From assembly GCA_041487355.1 (NCBI GenBank), contig JBGPND010000123.1, positions 1-15,298 on the forward strand: a DNA stretch of 15,298 nt, written 5' to 3'. Shown piece by piece: positions 1-6,312 of the stretch. The position numbers were made by a program, and so were the translations under genes. Below the pieces are notes generated by a model. The model worked only from the letters and a program-made list of their open reading frames with translations. It searched no databases and was not told where the DNA came from. The DNA is from JAMXLO01 sp041487355 (GTDB lineage: Bacteria; Pseudomonadota; Alphaproteobacteria; Acetobacterales; Acetobacteraceae). Every line of letters begins with the position of its first letter. The first letter of the stretch is position 1.

Positions 1-345
1 GGCACCAAGCGCGAGGAGGTGGAGCGCGGCCAGGTATTGGCGGCGCCGGGGTCGATCACGCCGCACACCCATTTTCAGTGCGAGGCCTACGTGCTGACCA
101 AGGAGGAAGGCGGCCGTCATACGCCGTTCTTCACCAACTACCGTCCGCAGTTCTACTTCCGCACCACCGACGTCACTGGCGTCGTGCAGTTGCCGGAAGG
201 CACCGAGATGGTGATGCCGGGCGACAACGTATCGATGGACGTGGAGCTGATCGCGCCGATCGCCATGGATGAGGGCCTGCGCTTCGCAATTCGCGAGGGC
301 GGCCGCACCGTGGGCGCCGGCGTCGTAGCCAGCATCACGGCCTAG
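1..345 (+). CDS. tuf: Elongation factor Tu, C-terminal part (5' truncated by the window edge)
   Basis: EF-Tu is the GTPase that brings aminoacyl-tRNA to the ribosomal A site. The reading frame is open from base 1 and gives 114 residues, about the last 29% of a normal protein of about 396 residues. This covers the end of domain II and all of the domain III beta barrel that contacts tRNA and EF-Ts. Hallmarks are EGGRHTPFFTNYRPQFYFRT, the PEGTEMVMPGDNV segment and the C-terminal GLRFAIREGGRTVGAGVV, all nearly identical to the family. The GTP-binding domain lies upstream, outside the window. The gene ends in TAG, 77 bases before rpsJ. That is the usual arrangement of the str cluster feeding into the S10 cluster. 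Identification is certain; only the 5' end is missing. Confidence 0.98.
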   Translation, partial: GTKREEVERGQVLAAPGSITPHTHFQCEAYVLTKEEGGRHTPFFTNYRPQFYFRTTDVTGVVQLPEGTEMVMPGDNVSMDVELIAPIAMDEGLRFAIREGGRTVGAGVVASITA

Positions 346-358
346 CGAATGAGAGCGG

Positions 359-392
359 CACCGGCGCCCTACCGCAAGGTGGGGCGCCGGTG
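359..392 (+). other. 15-bp hairpin with GCAA loop between tuf and rpsJ
   Basis: The arms are 359-373 (CACCGGCGCCCTACC) and 378-392 (GGTGGGGCGCCGGTG). They pair over 15 positions with a single T.G wobble, closed by the four-base loop GCAA at 374-377, a GNRA-type tetraloop. It starts 14 bases after the tuf stop and ends 30 bases before the rpsJ start. No run of T follows (the next bases are GTATTTGC), so it does not look like a standard intrinsic terminator. It could be an attenuator, an RNA-processing or stabilising stem that sets the tuf/rpsJ ratio, or a leaky terminator. The structure is seen directly; the role is inferred. Confidence 0.7.
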
Positions 393-422
393 GTATTTGC
401 AGGGGACCCGGAAGACCGAACG

Positions 423-731
423 ATGGACAACCAGAATATCCGCATCCGGCTAAAGGCCTACGATCACCGCGTGCTGGACAACAGCACGAAGGAGATCGTG
501 AACACGGCCAAGCGCACGGGTGCCCGGGTTCGCGGGCCGATCCCGCTGCCGACGCATATCGAACGCTTCACCGTCAACCGCTCGCCGCATGTCGACAAGA
601 AGAGCCGCGAGCAGTTCGAGATCCGCACGCATCGGCGCCTGCTGGATATCGTGGAGCCGACGCCGCAGACGGTGGACGCGCTGATGAAGCTCGACCTCGC
701 CGCCGGTGTCGATGTCGAGATCAAGATCTGA
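423..731 (+). CDS. rpsJ: 30S ribosomal protein S10 (NusE)
   Basis: S10 belongs to the 30S head and also acts, as NusE, in transcription antitermination with NusB and in coupling through NusG. The product has 102 residues against 103 in E. coli. It opens with NQNIRIRLKAYDHRVLD and carries the conserved block RSPHVDKKSREQFEIRTHRR, then LLDIVEPTPQTVDALMKLDL. The ATG at 423 matches the family start. A GTG at 390 in the same frame would add 11 residues with no family match and would begin inside the 359-392 hairpin, so it was rejected. The Shine-Dalgarno sequence is weak (GGAAG-like around 410). It is the first gene of the S10 cluster, 24 bases before rplC. Confidence 0.97.
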   Translation: MDNQNIRIRLKAYDHRVLDNSTKEIVNTAKRTGARVRGPIPLPTHIERFTVNRSPHVDKKSREQFEIRTHRRLLDIVEPTPQTVDALMKLDLAAGVDVEIKI

Positions 732-755
732 GGCTGGGGACCGGGGAGACGAAAG

Positions 756-1445
756 ATGCGCACCGGATTGCTGGCCAAGAAACTGGGCATGACCCGGATA
801 TTTCAGGACGACGGCACGCATGTGCCGGTGACCGTGCTGCACCTTGATGGCGTGCAGGTGGTCGCCCAGCGCACGCAGGAGAAGGACGGCTACACCGCTG
901 TCCAGCTCGGCTGGGGCAAGGCCAAGGTGAAGAACGTCTCGCAGCCCAATCGCGGGCATTTCGCCAAGGCGAAGGTGGAGCCAAAGGCGAAGCTCGCGGA
1001 ATTCCGTGTGGCCGAGGATGCGCTACTGGAGCCGGGCGCAACATTGTCGGCGGCGCATTTCGCGGTTGGCCAACGCGTCGATGTCTGCGGCATCACGCAG
1101 GGCAAGGGTTTCGCCGGCGGGATGAAGCGCTGGAACTTCTCCGGCCTGGAAGCCAGCCACGGCGTCTCCATCAGCCATCGCAGCCTGGGCTCCACCGGCA
1201 ACCGGCAGGATCCGGGCAGGACATTCAAGAACAAGAAGATGGCGGGCCATCTCGGGGTCGAGCGGGTCACCACGCTGAATCTGGTGGTCGCCGCGGTGGA
1301 CGCCGAGAAGGGCCTGCTGATGATCAAGGGCGCGATCCCCGGATCGAAGGGCGGCTTCGTGCTGGTACGCGATGCGGTGAAGCGTGCGCGGCCGACGGAT
1401 GCGCCGTATCCGGCGGCGTTGGTCGAAGTGCAGGCGGCGGGCTGA
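756..1445 (+). CDS. rplC: 50S ribosomal protein L3
   Basis: L3 is an early-assembly 50S protein whose long central loop reaches towards the peptidyl-transferase centre. The protein has 229 residues (E. coli 209); the extra length is mostly in the variable segment near residues 60-100 and at the C-terminus. It begins MRTGLLAKKLGMTRIFQDDG. The conserved ITQGKGFAGGMKRWNF lies at 113-128, and the loop HRSLGSTGNRQDPGR at 141-155 retains a Gln (Q151) near the glutamine methylated by PrmB in E. coli. That loop is followed by FKNKKMAGHLG. A clear GGGGAG Shine-Dalgarno at 743-748 stands 7 bases before the ATG. The stop is 3 bases before rplD, so the two are surely cotranscribed. Confidence 0.98.
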   Translation: MRTGLLAKKLGMTRIFQDDGTHVPVTVLHLDGVQVVAQRTQEKDGYTAVQLGWGKAKVKNVSQPNRGHFAKAKVEPKAKLAEFRVAEDALLEPGATLSAAHFAVGQRVDVCGITQGKGFAGGMKRWNFSGLEASHGVSISHRSLGSTGNRQDPGRTFKNKKMAGHLGVERVTTLNLVVAAVDAEKGLLMIKGAIPGSKGGFVLVRDAVKRARPTDAPYPAALVEVQAAG

Positions 1446-1448
1446 ACG

Positions 1449-2096
1449 ATGCAGATCGAAATCACCACTCTCGACCAGACCAGCGCCGGCAGCGCCGAAC
1501 TGCCGGATGAGATCTTCGCTGCGAAGCCGCGTGCCGACATCATGGCGCGCGTGGTGCACTGGCAGTTGGCCAAGCGCCGTGCCGGCACGCACAGCACCAA
1601 GGGCCTGAACGACGTGCAGGGCACGACGAGGAAGCCATATCGCCAGAAGGGCACCGGCAACGCGCGCCAGGGCAGTCTGCGCGCGCCGCAGTTCCGCGGC
1701 GGCGGTGTCGTGCATGGGCCGATCCCGCATTCGCATGAGTACAGCCTGAACAAGAAGGTGCGCCGGCTGGGGCTGATCTCCGCGCTGTCGCAGAAGCAGG
1801 CGGAAGGCAAGCTGGTGGTGATCGATGCGGCGAACGGTGCCGCAAAGACCGGCGAGCTGGCGAGGAAGCTGAAGGCGCTCGGCTGGCGTTCGGCGCTGAT
1901 TGTCGATCATGCGGTGGATGCCGGCTTCCTGCGCGCGAGCCGCAACATTCCCGGCATCGACGTGCTGCCGACGATCGGTGCGAACGTCTACGACATCCTG
2001 AACCACGACGTGCTGGCGATCACCACCGCCGGCGTCGAGGGACTGAAGCAGCGGCTGGGCCCGAAGCTGGCACAGGCCAATGGAGCCGAGGCATGA
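1449..2096 (+). CDS. rplD: 50S ribosomal protein L4
   Basis: L4 has a globular domain on the 50S surface and an extended basic loop lining the exit tunnel. The product has 215 residues (E. coli 201). The tunnel-loop signature is visible at about 43-85, with THSTKGLNDVQGTTRKPYRQ, KGTGNARQGSLRAPQFRGGG and then VVHGPIPHSHEYSLNKKVRR. The C-terminal domain includes RNIPGIDVLPTIGANVYDIL. In E. coli, L4 represses its own operon through the S10 leader; nothing in this window shows that such a leader exists here. The ATG is 3 bases after the rplC stop, and the end overlaps rplW by ATGA (2093-2096), a sign of translational coupling. The alanine-rich C-terminal tail is variable in the family. Confidence 0.98.
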   Translation: MQIEITTLDQTSAGSAELPDEIFAAKPRADIMARVVHWQLAKRRAGTHSTKGLNDVQGTTRKPYRQKGTGNARQGSLRAPQFRGGGVVHGPIPHSHEYSLNKKVRRLGLISALSQKQAEGKLVVIDAANGAAKTGELARKLKALGWRSALIVDHAVDAGFLRASRNIPGIDVLPTIGANVYDILNHDVLAITTAGVEGLKQRLGPKLAQANGAEA

Positions 2097-2419
2097 GCGA
2101 GACCCCGACGCGCAAGCCGCAACTCTCGCGTGAGGCGATGTATCAGATCATCCGCAGCCCGCTGATCACCGAGAAGGCCACCGCGCTCTCGGAGAAGGGC
2201 CAGGTGGTGTTCCGTGTCGCACCGGACGCGACCAAGCCGGAGATCAAGGCGGCGGTCGAAGGCCTGTTCGGCGTCACGGTGCTGGCGGTCAACACGCTGG
2301 TGCAGAAGGGCAAGACCAAGCGGGTCAAGGGGCGGCCCGGCAGGCGTTCGGACGTGAAGAAGGCGTTCGTCAGGCTGGCTGCCGGCCAGTCGATCGATTT
2401 CACCACGGGCCTCGCATAG
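2093..2419 (+). CDS. rplW: 50S ribosomal protein L23
   Basis: L23 sits at the tunnel exit and is the docking site for trigger factor and SRP. The product is 108 residues (E. coli 100). Conserved parts are YQIIRSPLITEKATALSEKG near the N-terminus, KPEIKAAVEGLFGVTVLAVN, and the basic loop GKTKRVKGRPGRRSDVKKAFV. The ATG at 2093 overlaps the rplD stop and has GGAG at 2082-2085, 7 bases upstream. It adds a 15-residue hydrophilic leader (SETPTRKPQLSREA). An internal ATG at 2138 (MYQIIRSP) would give a more E. coli-like start but has no good Shine-Dalgarno, so the upstream start is preferred. The identity is certain; the exact start is slightly less so. Confidence 0.96.
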   Translation: MSETPTRKPQLSREAMYQIIRSPLITEKATALSEKGQVVFRVAPDATKPEIKAAVEGLFGVTVLAVNTLVQKGKTKRVKGRPGRRSDVKKAFVRLAAGQSIDFTTGLA

Positions 2420-2431
2420 GGCGCGCGAGAC

Positions 2432-3262
2432 ATGGCACTCAAGCAATACAACCCAATCACGGCGAGCCTGCGCGGCACGGTGCTGATCAACCGCTCCGAG
2501 CTGTGGAAGGGCAAGCCGGTCAAGGCGCTCACCGAGGGCAAGATCGGCACCGGTGGACGCAACAACCACGGCCGCATCACCAGCCGCTTCATCGGCGGCG
2601 GGCACAAGCAGTCGTATCGCTTTGTCGACTTCAAGCGGCGCAAGTTCGATGTGCCGGCGACGGTGGAGCGGCTGGAATACGATCCCAACCGCAGCGCGTT
2701 CATCGCGCTGGTGAAGTATCGGGACGGCGAGCTGTCCTACATCCTGGCGCCGCAGCGGCTGCGCGTGGGTGACAGCGTGGTGTCCGGCCAGCGCGCCGAC
2801 ATCAAGCCGGGCAACGCGATGCCGCTCGCGACAATTCCGGTCGGCACGATCGTGCACAACATCGAGATGAAGGTGGCGGCGGGCGGCAAGATCGCGCGCG
2901 CCGCCGGCACCTATGCGCAGCTGGTCGGCAAGGACGCCGGTTGGGCGCAGGTCAAGCTGATGTCGGGCGAACTGCGCATGGTGCGTGCCGAATGCATGGC
3001 GTCCATCGGCGCGGTGTCGAATCCCGACAACATGAACCAGAAGATCGGCAAGGCCGGCCGCACACGCTGGCTGGGCAAGCGGCCGCACAATCGCGGCGTG
3101 GCGATGAATCCGGTGGACCATCCGCTGGGCGGCGGCGAGGGTCGCAGCTCGGGCGGGCGGCATCCGGTCTCGCCCTGGGGTCAGCCGGCCAAGGGCTACA
3201 AGACCCGCTCCAACAAGCGCACGGACGGCATGATCATCCGTCGTCGCAACAAGGGCAAGTAA
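2432..3262 (+). CDS. rplB: 50S ribosomal protein L2
   Basis: L2 is one of the largest and most conserved 50S proteins. It is needed for subunit association and lies close to the peptidyl-transferase centre. The protein is 276 residues (E. coli 273). Recognisable blocks are GGRNNHGRITSRFIGGGHKQ (41-60), RLEYDPNRSAFIALVKYRDG, IKPGNAMPLATIPVGTIVHN and the C-terminal KTRSNKRTDGMIIRRRNKGK. In the most conserved motif, usually DHPHGGGEGR, this protein reads DHPLGGGEGR: His230 is kept but residue 232 is Leu (codon CTG at 3125-3127). The tail SSGGRHPVSPWG is of alphaproteobacterial type. It lies 12 bases after rplW and 1 base before rpsS. The identity is beyond doubt. Confidence 0.98.
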   Translation: MALKQYNPITASLRGTVLINRSELWKGKPVKALTEGKIGTGGRNNHGRITSRFIGGGHKQSYRFVDFKRRKFDVPATVERLEYDPNRSAFIALVKYRDGELSYILAPQRLRVGDSVVSGQRADIKPGNAMPLATIPVGTIVHNIEMKVAAGGKIARAAGTYAQLVGKDAGWAQVKLMSGELRMVRAECMASIGAVSNPDNMNQKIGKAGRTRWLGKRPHNRGVAMNPVDHPLGGGEGRSSGGRHPVSPWGQPAKGYKTRSNKRTDGMIIRRRNKGK

Positions 3263-3263
3263 G

Positions 3264-3542
3264 ATGGCGCGTTCCGTCTGGAAGGGTCCGTTCGTCGACG
3301 GTTATCTGCTCAACAAGGCAGAAGCGTCGCGCGCCTCGGGTCGCAACGAGATCATCAGGATATGGTCGCGCCGCTCGACCATCCTGCCGCAGTTCGTCGG
3401 CCTGACCTTCGGCGTCTACAACGGCCACAAGTTCCTGCCGGTGCAGGTGAACGAGAACATGGTTGGCCACAAGTTCGGCGAATTCTCGCCGACGCGGACA
3501 TTCACCGGCCACTCCGGCGACAAGAAGGCGAGGCGGACCTGA
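3264..3542 (+). CDS. rpsS: 30S ribosomal protein S19
   Basis: S19 lies in the 30S head, forms a complex with S13 and contacts the A-site finger and tRNA. The product is 92 residues, the same length as in E. coli. It begins MARSVWKGPFVDGYLLNKAE and contains IIRIWSRRSTILPQFVGLTF, VYNGHKFLPVQVNENMVGHK and the C-terminal FGEFSPTRTFTGHSGDKKAR, all canonical. There is only 1 base between rplB and this gene and 1 base before rplV, so translation is probably coupled. Nothing unusual is seen. Confidence 0.98.
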   Translation: MARSVWKGPFVDGYLLNKAEASRASGRNEIIRIWSRRSTILPQFVGLTFGVYNGHKFLPVQVNENMVGHKFGEFSPTRTFTGHSGDKKARRT

Positions 3543-3543
3543 G

Positions 3544-3942
3544 ATGAGCAAGCACAGTCATCCCCGCATGCTCGGCGATACCGAGGCGCAGGCCATCGTG
3601 TCCAATCTTCGCGTCAGCCCGCGCAAGCTCAACCTGGTGGCGGGACTGATCCGCAACCAGCCGGCCGCGCAGGCGGTCGCGACGCTGACGTTTTCCAAGC
3701 GCCGCATCGCGCAGCAGGTGAAGAAGGCGCTGGAAAGCGCGATCGCCAATGCCGAGAACAACCATCAGCTCGATGTCGACCGGCTGGTGGTGTCGCGCGC
3801 CGAGGTCGGGCGCTCGGTGGTGATGCGTCGCTTTCATGCTCGTGGTCGTGGCCGCTCGTCTCGCATCGAGAAGTGGTTCAGTCACCTGAAGATCGTCGTC
3901 GCCGAACGCGCCCAGGAAGCAACCGGGCAGGAGGCCGCATAG
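3544..3942 (+). CDS. rplV: 50S ribosomal protein L22
   Basis: L22 binds all domains of 23S rRNA and its beta-hairpin lines the exit tunnel near the macrolide site. The product is 132 residues (E. coli 110), the excess lying at both ends. It has the core LRVSPRKLNLVAGLIRNQPA, then KKALESAIANAENNHQLDVD and the tunnel hairpin around VVMRRFHARGRGRSSRIEKW, then SHLKIVVAE. The tail ERAQEATGQEAA is a short variable extension. The ATG at 3544 is 1 base after the rpsS stop and fits the family. An in-frame upstream ATG at 3463 lies inside rpsS and would add 27 unrelated residues, so it was rejected. The stop abuts the rpsC start with no gap. Confidence 0.97.
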   Translation: MSKHSHPRMLGDTEAQAIVSNLRVSPRKLNLVAGLIRNQPAAQAVATLTFSKRRIAQQVKKALESAIANAENNHQLDVDRLVVSRAEVGRSVVMRRFHARGRGRSSRIEKWFSHLKIVVAERAQEATGQEAA

Positions 3943-4620
3943 ATGGGTCACAAGGTCAATCCGATCGGGCTGCGGCTCGGCATCAACCGCACCTGGGACA
4001 GCCGCTGGTTCGCCGGCGCCGACTATGCCAAGCTGCTGCACGAGGACCTGAAGCTGCGCGGATATCTGCACAGCAAGCTGCGTGGTGCGGGTGTATCGCG
4101 CGTGGTGATTGAGCGGCCGGCCAAGAAGCCGCGCGTGACGATCTACGCGGCGCGGCCTGGCGTGGTGATCGGCAAGAAGGGCCAGGACATCGAGGTCCTG
4201 AAGCGGGACCTCGGCAAGATGGCGAATGCCGAAGTCGCGCTGAACATCGTCGAGATTCGCAAGCCGGAGATCGACGCCCAACTTGTGGCGGAGAATATCG
4301 CCCAGCAGCTCGAGCGGCGCGTCGCCTTCCGTCGCGCGATGAAGCGCGCGGTGCAGTCGGCGATGCGGCTTGGCGCGCAGGGCATCCGGATCAATTGCGG
4401 CGGCCGGCTCGGCGGTGCGGAAATCGCCCGCGTGGAATGGTATCGCGAAGGCCGCGTGCCGCTGCACACGCTGCGCGCCGACATCGATTTCGGCGCGGCG
4501 ACCGCGAAGACCACCTACGGCACGTGCGGCGTGAAGGTGTGGGTGTTCAAGGGCGAGATCCTGGCGAACGACCCGACGGCGCAGGATCGCCGTGCCGCCG
4601 AGCAGGCACCTCAACGATAA
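3943..4620 (+). CDS. rpsC: 30S ribosomal protein S3
   Basis: S3 lies at the mRNA entry channel of the 30S head and contributes to helicase activity. The product is 225 residues (E. coli 233). It starts MGHKVNPIGLRLGINRTWDS, has a type-2 KH domain with the motif RPGVVIGKKGQDIEVLKRDL at 71-90, and a C-terminal domain with RRAMKRAVQSAMRLGAQGIR and AKTTYGTCGVKVWVFKGEIL. The first base of the ATG follows directly after the rplV TAG, and a strong AGGAGG at 3929-3934 inside rplV is 8 bases from the start. The C-terminus ends in a short polar tail, as usual for the family. Twenty bases separate it from rplP. Confidence 0.98.
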   Translation: MGHKVNPIGLRLGINRTWDSRWFAGADYAKLLHEDLKLRGYLHSKLRGAGVSRVVIERPAKKPRVTIYAARPGVVIGKKGQDIEVLKRDLGKMANAEVALNIVEIRKPEIDAQLVAENIAQQLERRVAFRRAMKRAVQSAMRLGAQGIRINCGGRLGGAEIARVEWYREGRVPLHTLRADIDFGAATAKTTYGTCGVKVWVFKGEILANDPTAQDRRAAEQAPQR

Positions 4621-4640
4621 CATGAAACGGTAATCGAGCG

Positions 4641-5057
4641 ATGCTGCAACCGAAGCGCACGAAATACCGCAAGGCGCACAAGGGCCGTATCCATGGTATG
4701 GCCAAGGGCGGCTTCGCGCTGAATTTCGGCACCTATGGGCTGAAGGCGATGGAGCCGGAGCGGCTGACCGCGCGGCAGATCGAGGCGGCACGACGCGCCA
4801 TCACGCGCGCGATGAAGCGCACCGGGCGCGTGTGGATCCGCATCTTCCCGGACGTGCCGGTGAGCATCAAGCCCGCCGAGGTGCGCATGGGTTCCGGCAA
4901 AGGCTCGCCGGAGTTCTGGGTGTGCCGTGTGGCGCCCGGGCGGATCATGTTCGAGATCGACGGCGTGCCGGCCGATCTGGCGCGCGAGGCGCTGACTCTG
5001 GGCGCGGCCAAGCTGCCGATCAAGTCCAAGTTCGTCGCGCGGATCGGAGACGCATGA
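4641..5057 (+). CDS. rplP: 50S ribosomal protein L16
   Basis: L16 joins the 50S late and organises the A- and P-site tRNA binding region. The product is 138 residues (E. coli 136). It starts MLQPKRTKYRKAHKGRIHGM and contains FGTYGLKAMEPERLTARQIE, then RVWIRIFPDVPVSIKPAEVR and MGSGKGSPEFWV. Arg82 corresponds to the arginine hydroxylated by RoxA/YcfD in E. coli; whether that enzyme exists here cannot be seen. The end overlaps rpmC by ATGA (5054-5057). No strong Shine-Dalgarno precedes the gene in the 20-base gap after rpsC. Confidence 0.98.
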   Translation: MLQPKRTKYRKAHKGRIHGMAKGGFALNFGTYGLKAMEPERLTARQIEAARRAITRAMKRTGRVWIRIFPDVPVSIKPAEVRMGSGKGSPEFWVCRVAPGRIMFEIDGVPADLAREALTLGAAKLPIKSKFVARIGDA

Positions 5058-5281
5058 TGGCGAACAAGGCAGCCGACGTGCGTGCGAAGACGCCGGACGA
5101 ATTGTCCGTTCAACTGCTCGATCTGCGCAAGGAGCAGTTCAACCTGCGCTTCCAGCGTGCCACCGGCCAGCAGGAAGGCGTCGGGCGGGTGCGTCAGGTG
5201 CGGCGCGAGATCGCGCGGGTGAAGACCATCCTGAGTGAGAAGAACCGGGCGGAGAAGACTCGCTCCGCAGCGAAGTCGTAA
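5054..5281 (+). CDS. rpmC: 50S ribosomal protein L29
   Basis: L29 is a small helical-hairpin protein at the tunnel exit beside L23 and contacts SRP and trigger factor. The product is 75 residues, or 74 if the second ATG is used (E. coli 63). The core is KTPDELSVQLLDLRKEQFNL followed by RFQRATGQQEG and VRQVRREIARVKTILSEK, with a basic tail. Two adjacent ATGs are possible: 5054 overlaps the rplP stop as ATGA, while 5057 is 7 bases from the GGAG at 5046-5049 and so has better spacing. The sequence alone does not decide between them. It lies 15 bases before rpsQ. Confidence 0.95.
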   Translation: MMANKAADVRAKTPDELSVQLLDLRKEQFNLRFQRATGQQEGVGRVRQVRREIARVKTILSEKNRAEKTRSAAKS

Positions 5282-5296
5282 GGAGAACGGCGCGAC

Positions 5297-5617
5297 ATGC
5301 CAAAGCGCGTCCTGAGCGGGCGGGTGACGAGCGACAAGATGGACAAGACCGTCACGGTCCTGGTCGATCGTCGCGTGATGCATCCGCTCTACAAGAAGTT
5401 CATCCGCCGCTCGAAGAAATACGCGGCGCATGACGAAGCCAATCTGTGCAAGGTCGGCGACACAGTGCGCATCGAAGAGTGCCGCCCGATCAGCAAGCGC
5501 AAGACCTGGCTGGTGATCGAGCGCAACGGACTGCCCGTCGGGGGACTGCCCGTCGGGGGACTGCCCGTTGGGGGCCAGGCGCTTGGCGCGCAGCAGTCCG
5601 AGGGAGCAGCGGCATGA
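5297..5617 (+). CDS. rpsQ: 30S ribosomal protein S17, with C-terminal LPVGG repeat extension
   Basis: S17 is a primary 16S-rRNA-binding protein of the 30S body with an OB fold. The product is 106 residues (E. coli 84). The first ~77 residues are canonical: LSGRVTSDKMDKTVTVLVDR, HPLYKKFIRRSKKYAAHDEA, VGDTVRIEECRPISKRKTW and LVIER. The tail from residue 78 is unusual: three exact copies of GLPVG, then GQALGAQQSEGAAA. The DNA there is a 15-base tandem repeat (5528-5574). The frame is preserved because the unit is a multiple of 3. AGGAG at 5281-5285 precedes the ATG by 11 bases. The end overlaps rplN by ATGA. A tail of this kind probably projects from the 30S surface without disturbing the fold, which is inference. 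Confidence 0.97.
   Translation: MPKRVLSGRVTSDKMDKTVTVLVDRRVMHPLYKKFIRRSKKYAAHDEANLCKVGDTVRIEECRPISKRKTWLVIERNGLPVGGLPVGGLPVGGQALGAQQSEGAAA
5528..5574 (+). repeat. 15-bp tandem repeat, about 3 copies, inside rpsQ
   Basis: The unit GGACTGCCCGTCGGG occurs at 5528-5542 and 5543-5557 identically, and at 5558-5572 with one change (GTC to GTT, silent for Val). Two further G bases continue the phase. Translated in the rpsQ frame each unit is Gly-Leu-Pro-Val-Gly. The near-identity at synonymous sites points to recent replication-slippage expansion. Copy number could vary between strains without breaking the frame. Confidence 0.93.
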
Positions 5618-5982
5618 TCTCTGTCGAGACCAACCTGGAAGTTGCCGACAACTCCGGCGCGCGCCGCGTGCAGTGCATCAAGGTGCTCGGTGGCTCGAAG
5701 CGCAAGACCGCCTCGGTCGGCGACATCATCGTGGTGTCGATCAAGGAGGCGATCCCGCGCGGCAAGGTGAAGAAGGGCGACGTCCATCAGGCGGTGATCG
5801 TGCGCACGGCGTTTCCCATTCGTCGCGGCGATGGCAGCGCGATCCGCTTCGACCGCAACGCCGCGGTGCTGGTCAACAAGCAGCTCGAACCGATCGGCAC
5901 ACGCATTTTCGGTCCGGTGGTGCGCGAACTGCGTGCACGGAAGTTCACCAAGATCATGTCCCTCGCGCCGGAGGTGCTGTGA
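5614..5982 (+). CDS. rplN: 50S ribosomal protein L14
   Basis: L14 lies at the subunit interface, forms inter-subunit bridges and is the binding site of the silencing factor RsfS. The product is 122 residues (E. coli 123). It starts MISVETNLEVADNSGARRVQ, then CIKVLGGSKRKTASVGDIIV, with FPIRRGDGSAIRFDRNAAVL and the C-terminal GTRIFGPVVRELRARKFTKI. The ATG overlaps the rpsQ stop (ATGA, 5614-5617), with GGGAG at 5602-5606. It is conventionally the first gene of the spc cluster, but here it is translationally coupled to S17, so S10 and spc look like one transcript. The stop shares one base with the rplX start. Confidence 0.98.
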   Translation: MISVETNLEVADNSGARRVQCIKVLGGSKRKTASVGDIIVVSIKEAIPRGKVKKGDVHQAVIVRTAFPIRRGDGSAIRFDRNAAVLVNKQLEPIGTRIFGPVVRELRARKFTKIMSLAPEVL

Positions 5983-6302
5983 TGGCCGCGCGCATCCGCA
6001 AGGGCGACACGGTCGTGGTGATCTCGGGCGCCAGCAAGGGGCGCCGCGGCGAGGTGCTGCGCATGCTGCCGAAGGCGGACCGTGCGGTGGTGCAGGGCGT
6101 GGCGCTCGCCACGCGCCACGTGAAGCCGCGCGGCATGGCGGAGCCAGGCGGCATCCGCGAGCAAGAGGCGGCAATCCATCTGTCCAACCTGATGCTGATC
6201 GACCCGCGAAGCGAGAAGCCGACCAAGGTCGGGTTCCGCATCCTGGACGGTGGGCGGAAGGTGCGCGTCGCGAAGGCGACGGGCGAAGTGATCGAGAGCT
6301 GA
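5982..6302 (+). CDS. rplX: 50S ribosomal protein L24
   Basis: L24 is an assembly initiator of the 50S subunit, binds 23S rRNA domain I and lies near the tunnel exit. The product is 106 residues (E. coli 104). It carries the KOW motif in IRKGDTVVVISGASKGRRGE at about 5-24, then VQGVALATRHVKPRGMAEPG and the IHLSNLMLIDP strand. The ATG at 5982 overlaps the rplN stop by one base (TGATG), and GGAGG at 5970-5974 is placed 7 bases before it. Upstream in-frame starts fall within rplN and do not match the family. Ten bases separate it from rplE. Confidence 0.98.
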   Translation: MAARIRKGDTVVVISGASKGRRGEVLRMLPKADRAVVQGVALATRHVKPRGMAEPGGIREQEAAIHLSNLMLIDPRSEKPTKVGFRILDGGRKVRVAKATGEVIES

Positions 6303-6312
6303 GGGCCTGGCG

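Noticed and set aside
346..422. Promoter for the S10 cluster in the tuf-rpsJ gap
   Set aside because: TATTTG at 394-399 has no acceptable -35 partner at the right distance; transcription more likely enters from upstream.
1988..3163. Long minus-strand open frame opposite rplD-rplW-rplB
   Set aside because: It spans three certain ribosomal genes on the other strand and has a composition typical of reverse-complement GC-rich codons.
5528..5574. CRISPR-like or regulatory direct repeats
   Set aside because: The units are contiguous, multiples of 3 bases, and encode LPVGG in the S17 frame; no spacers exist.
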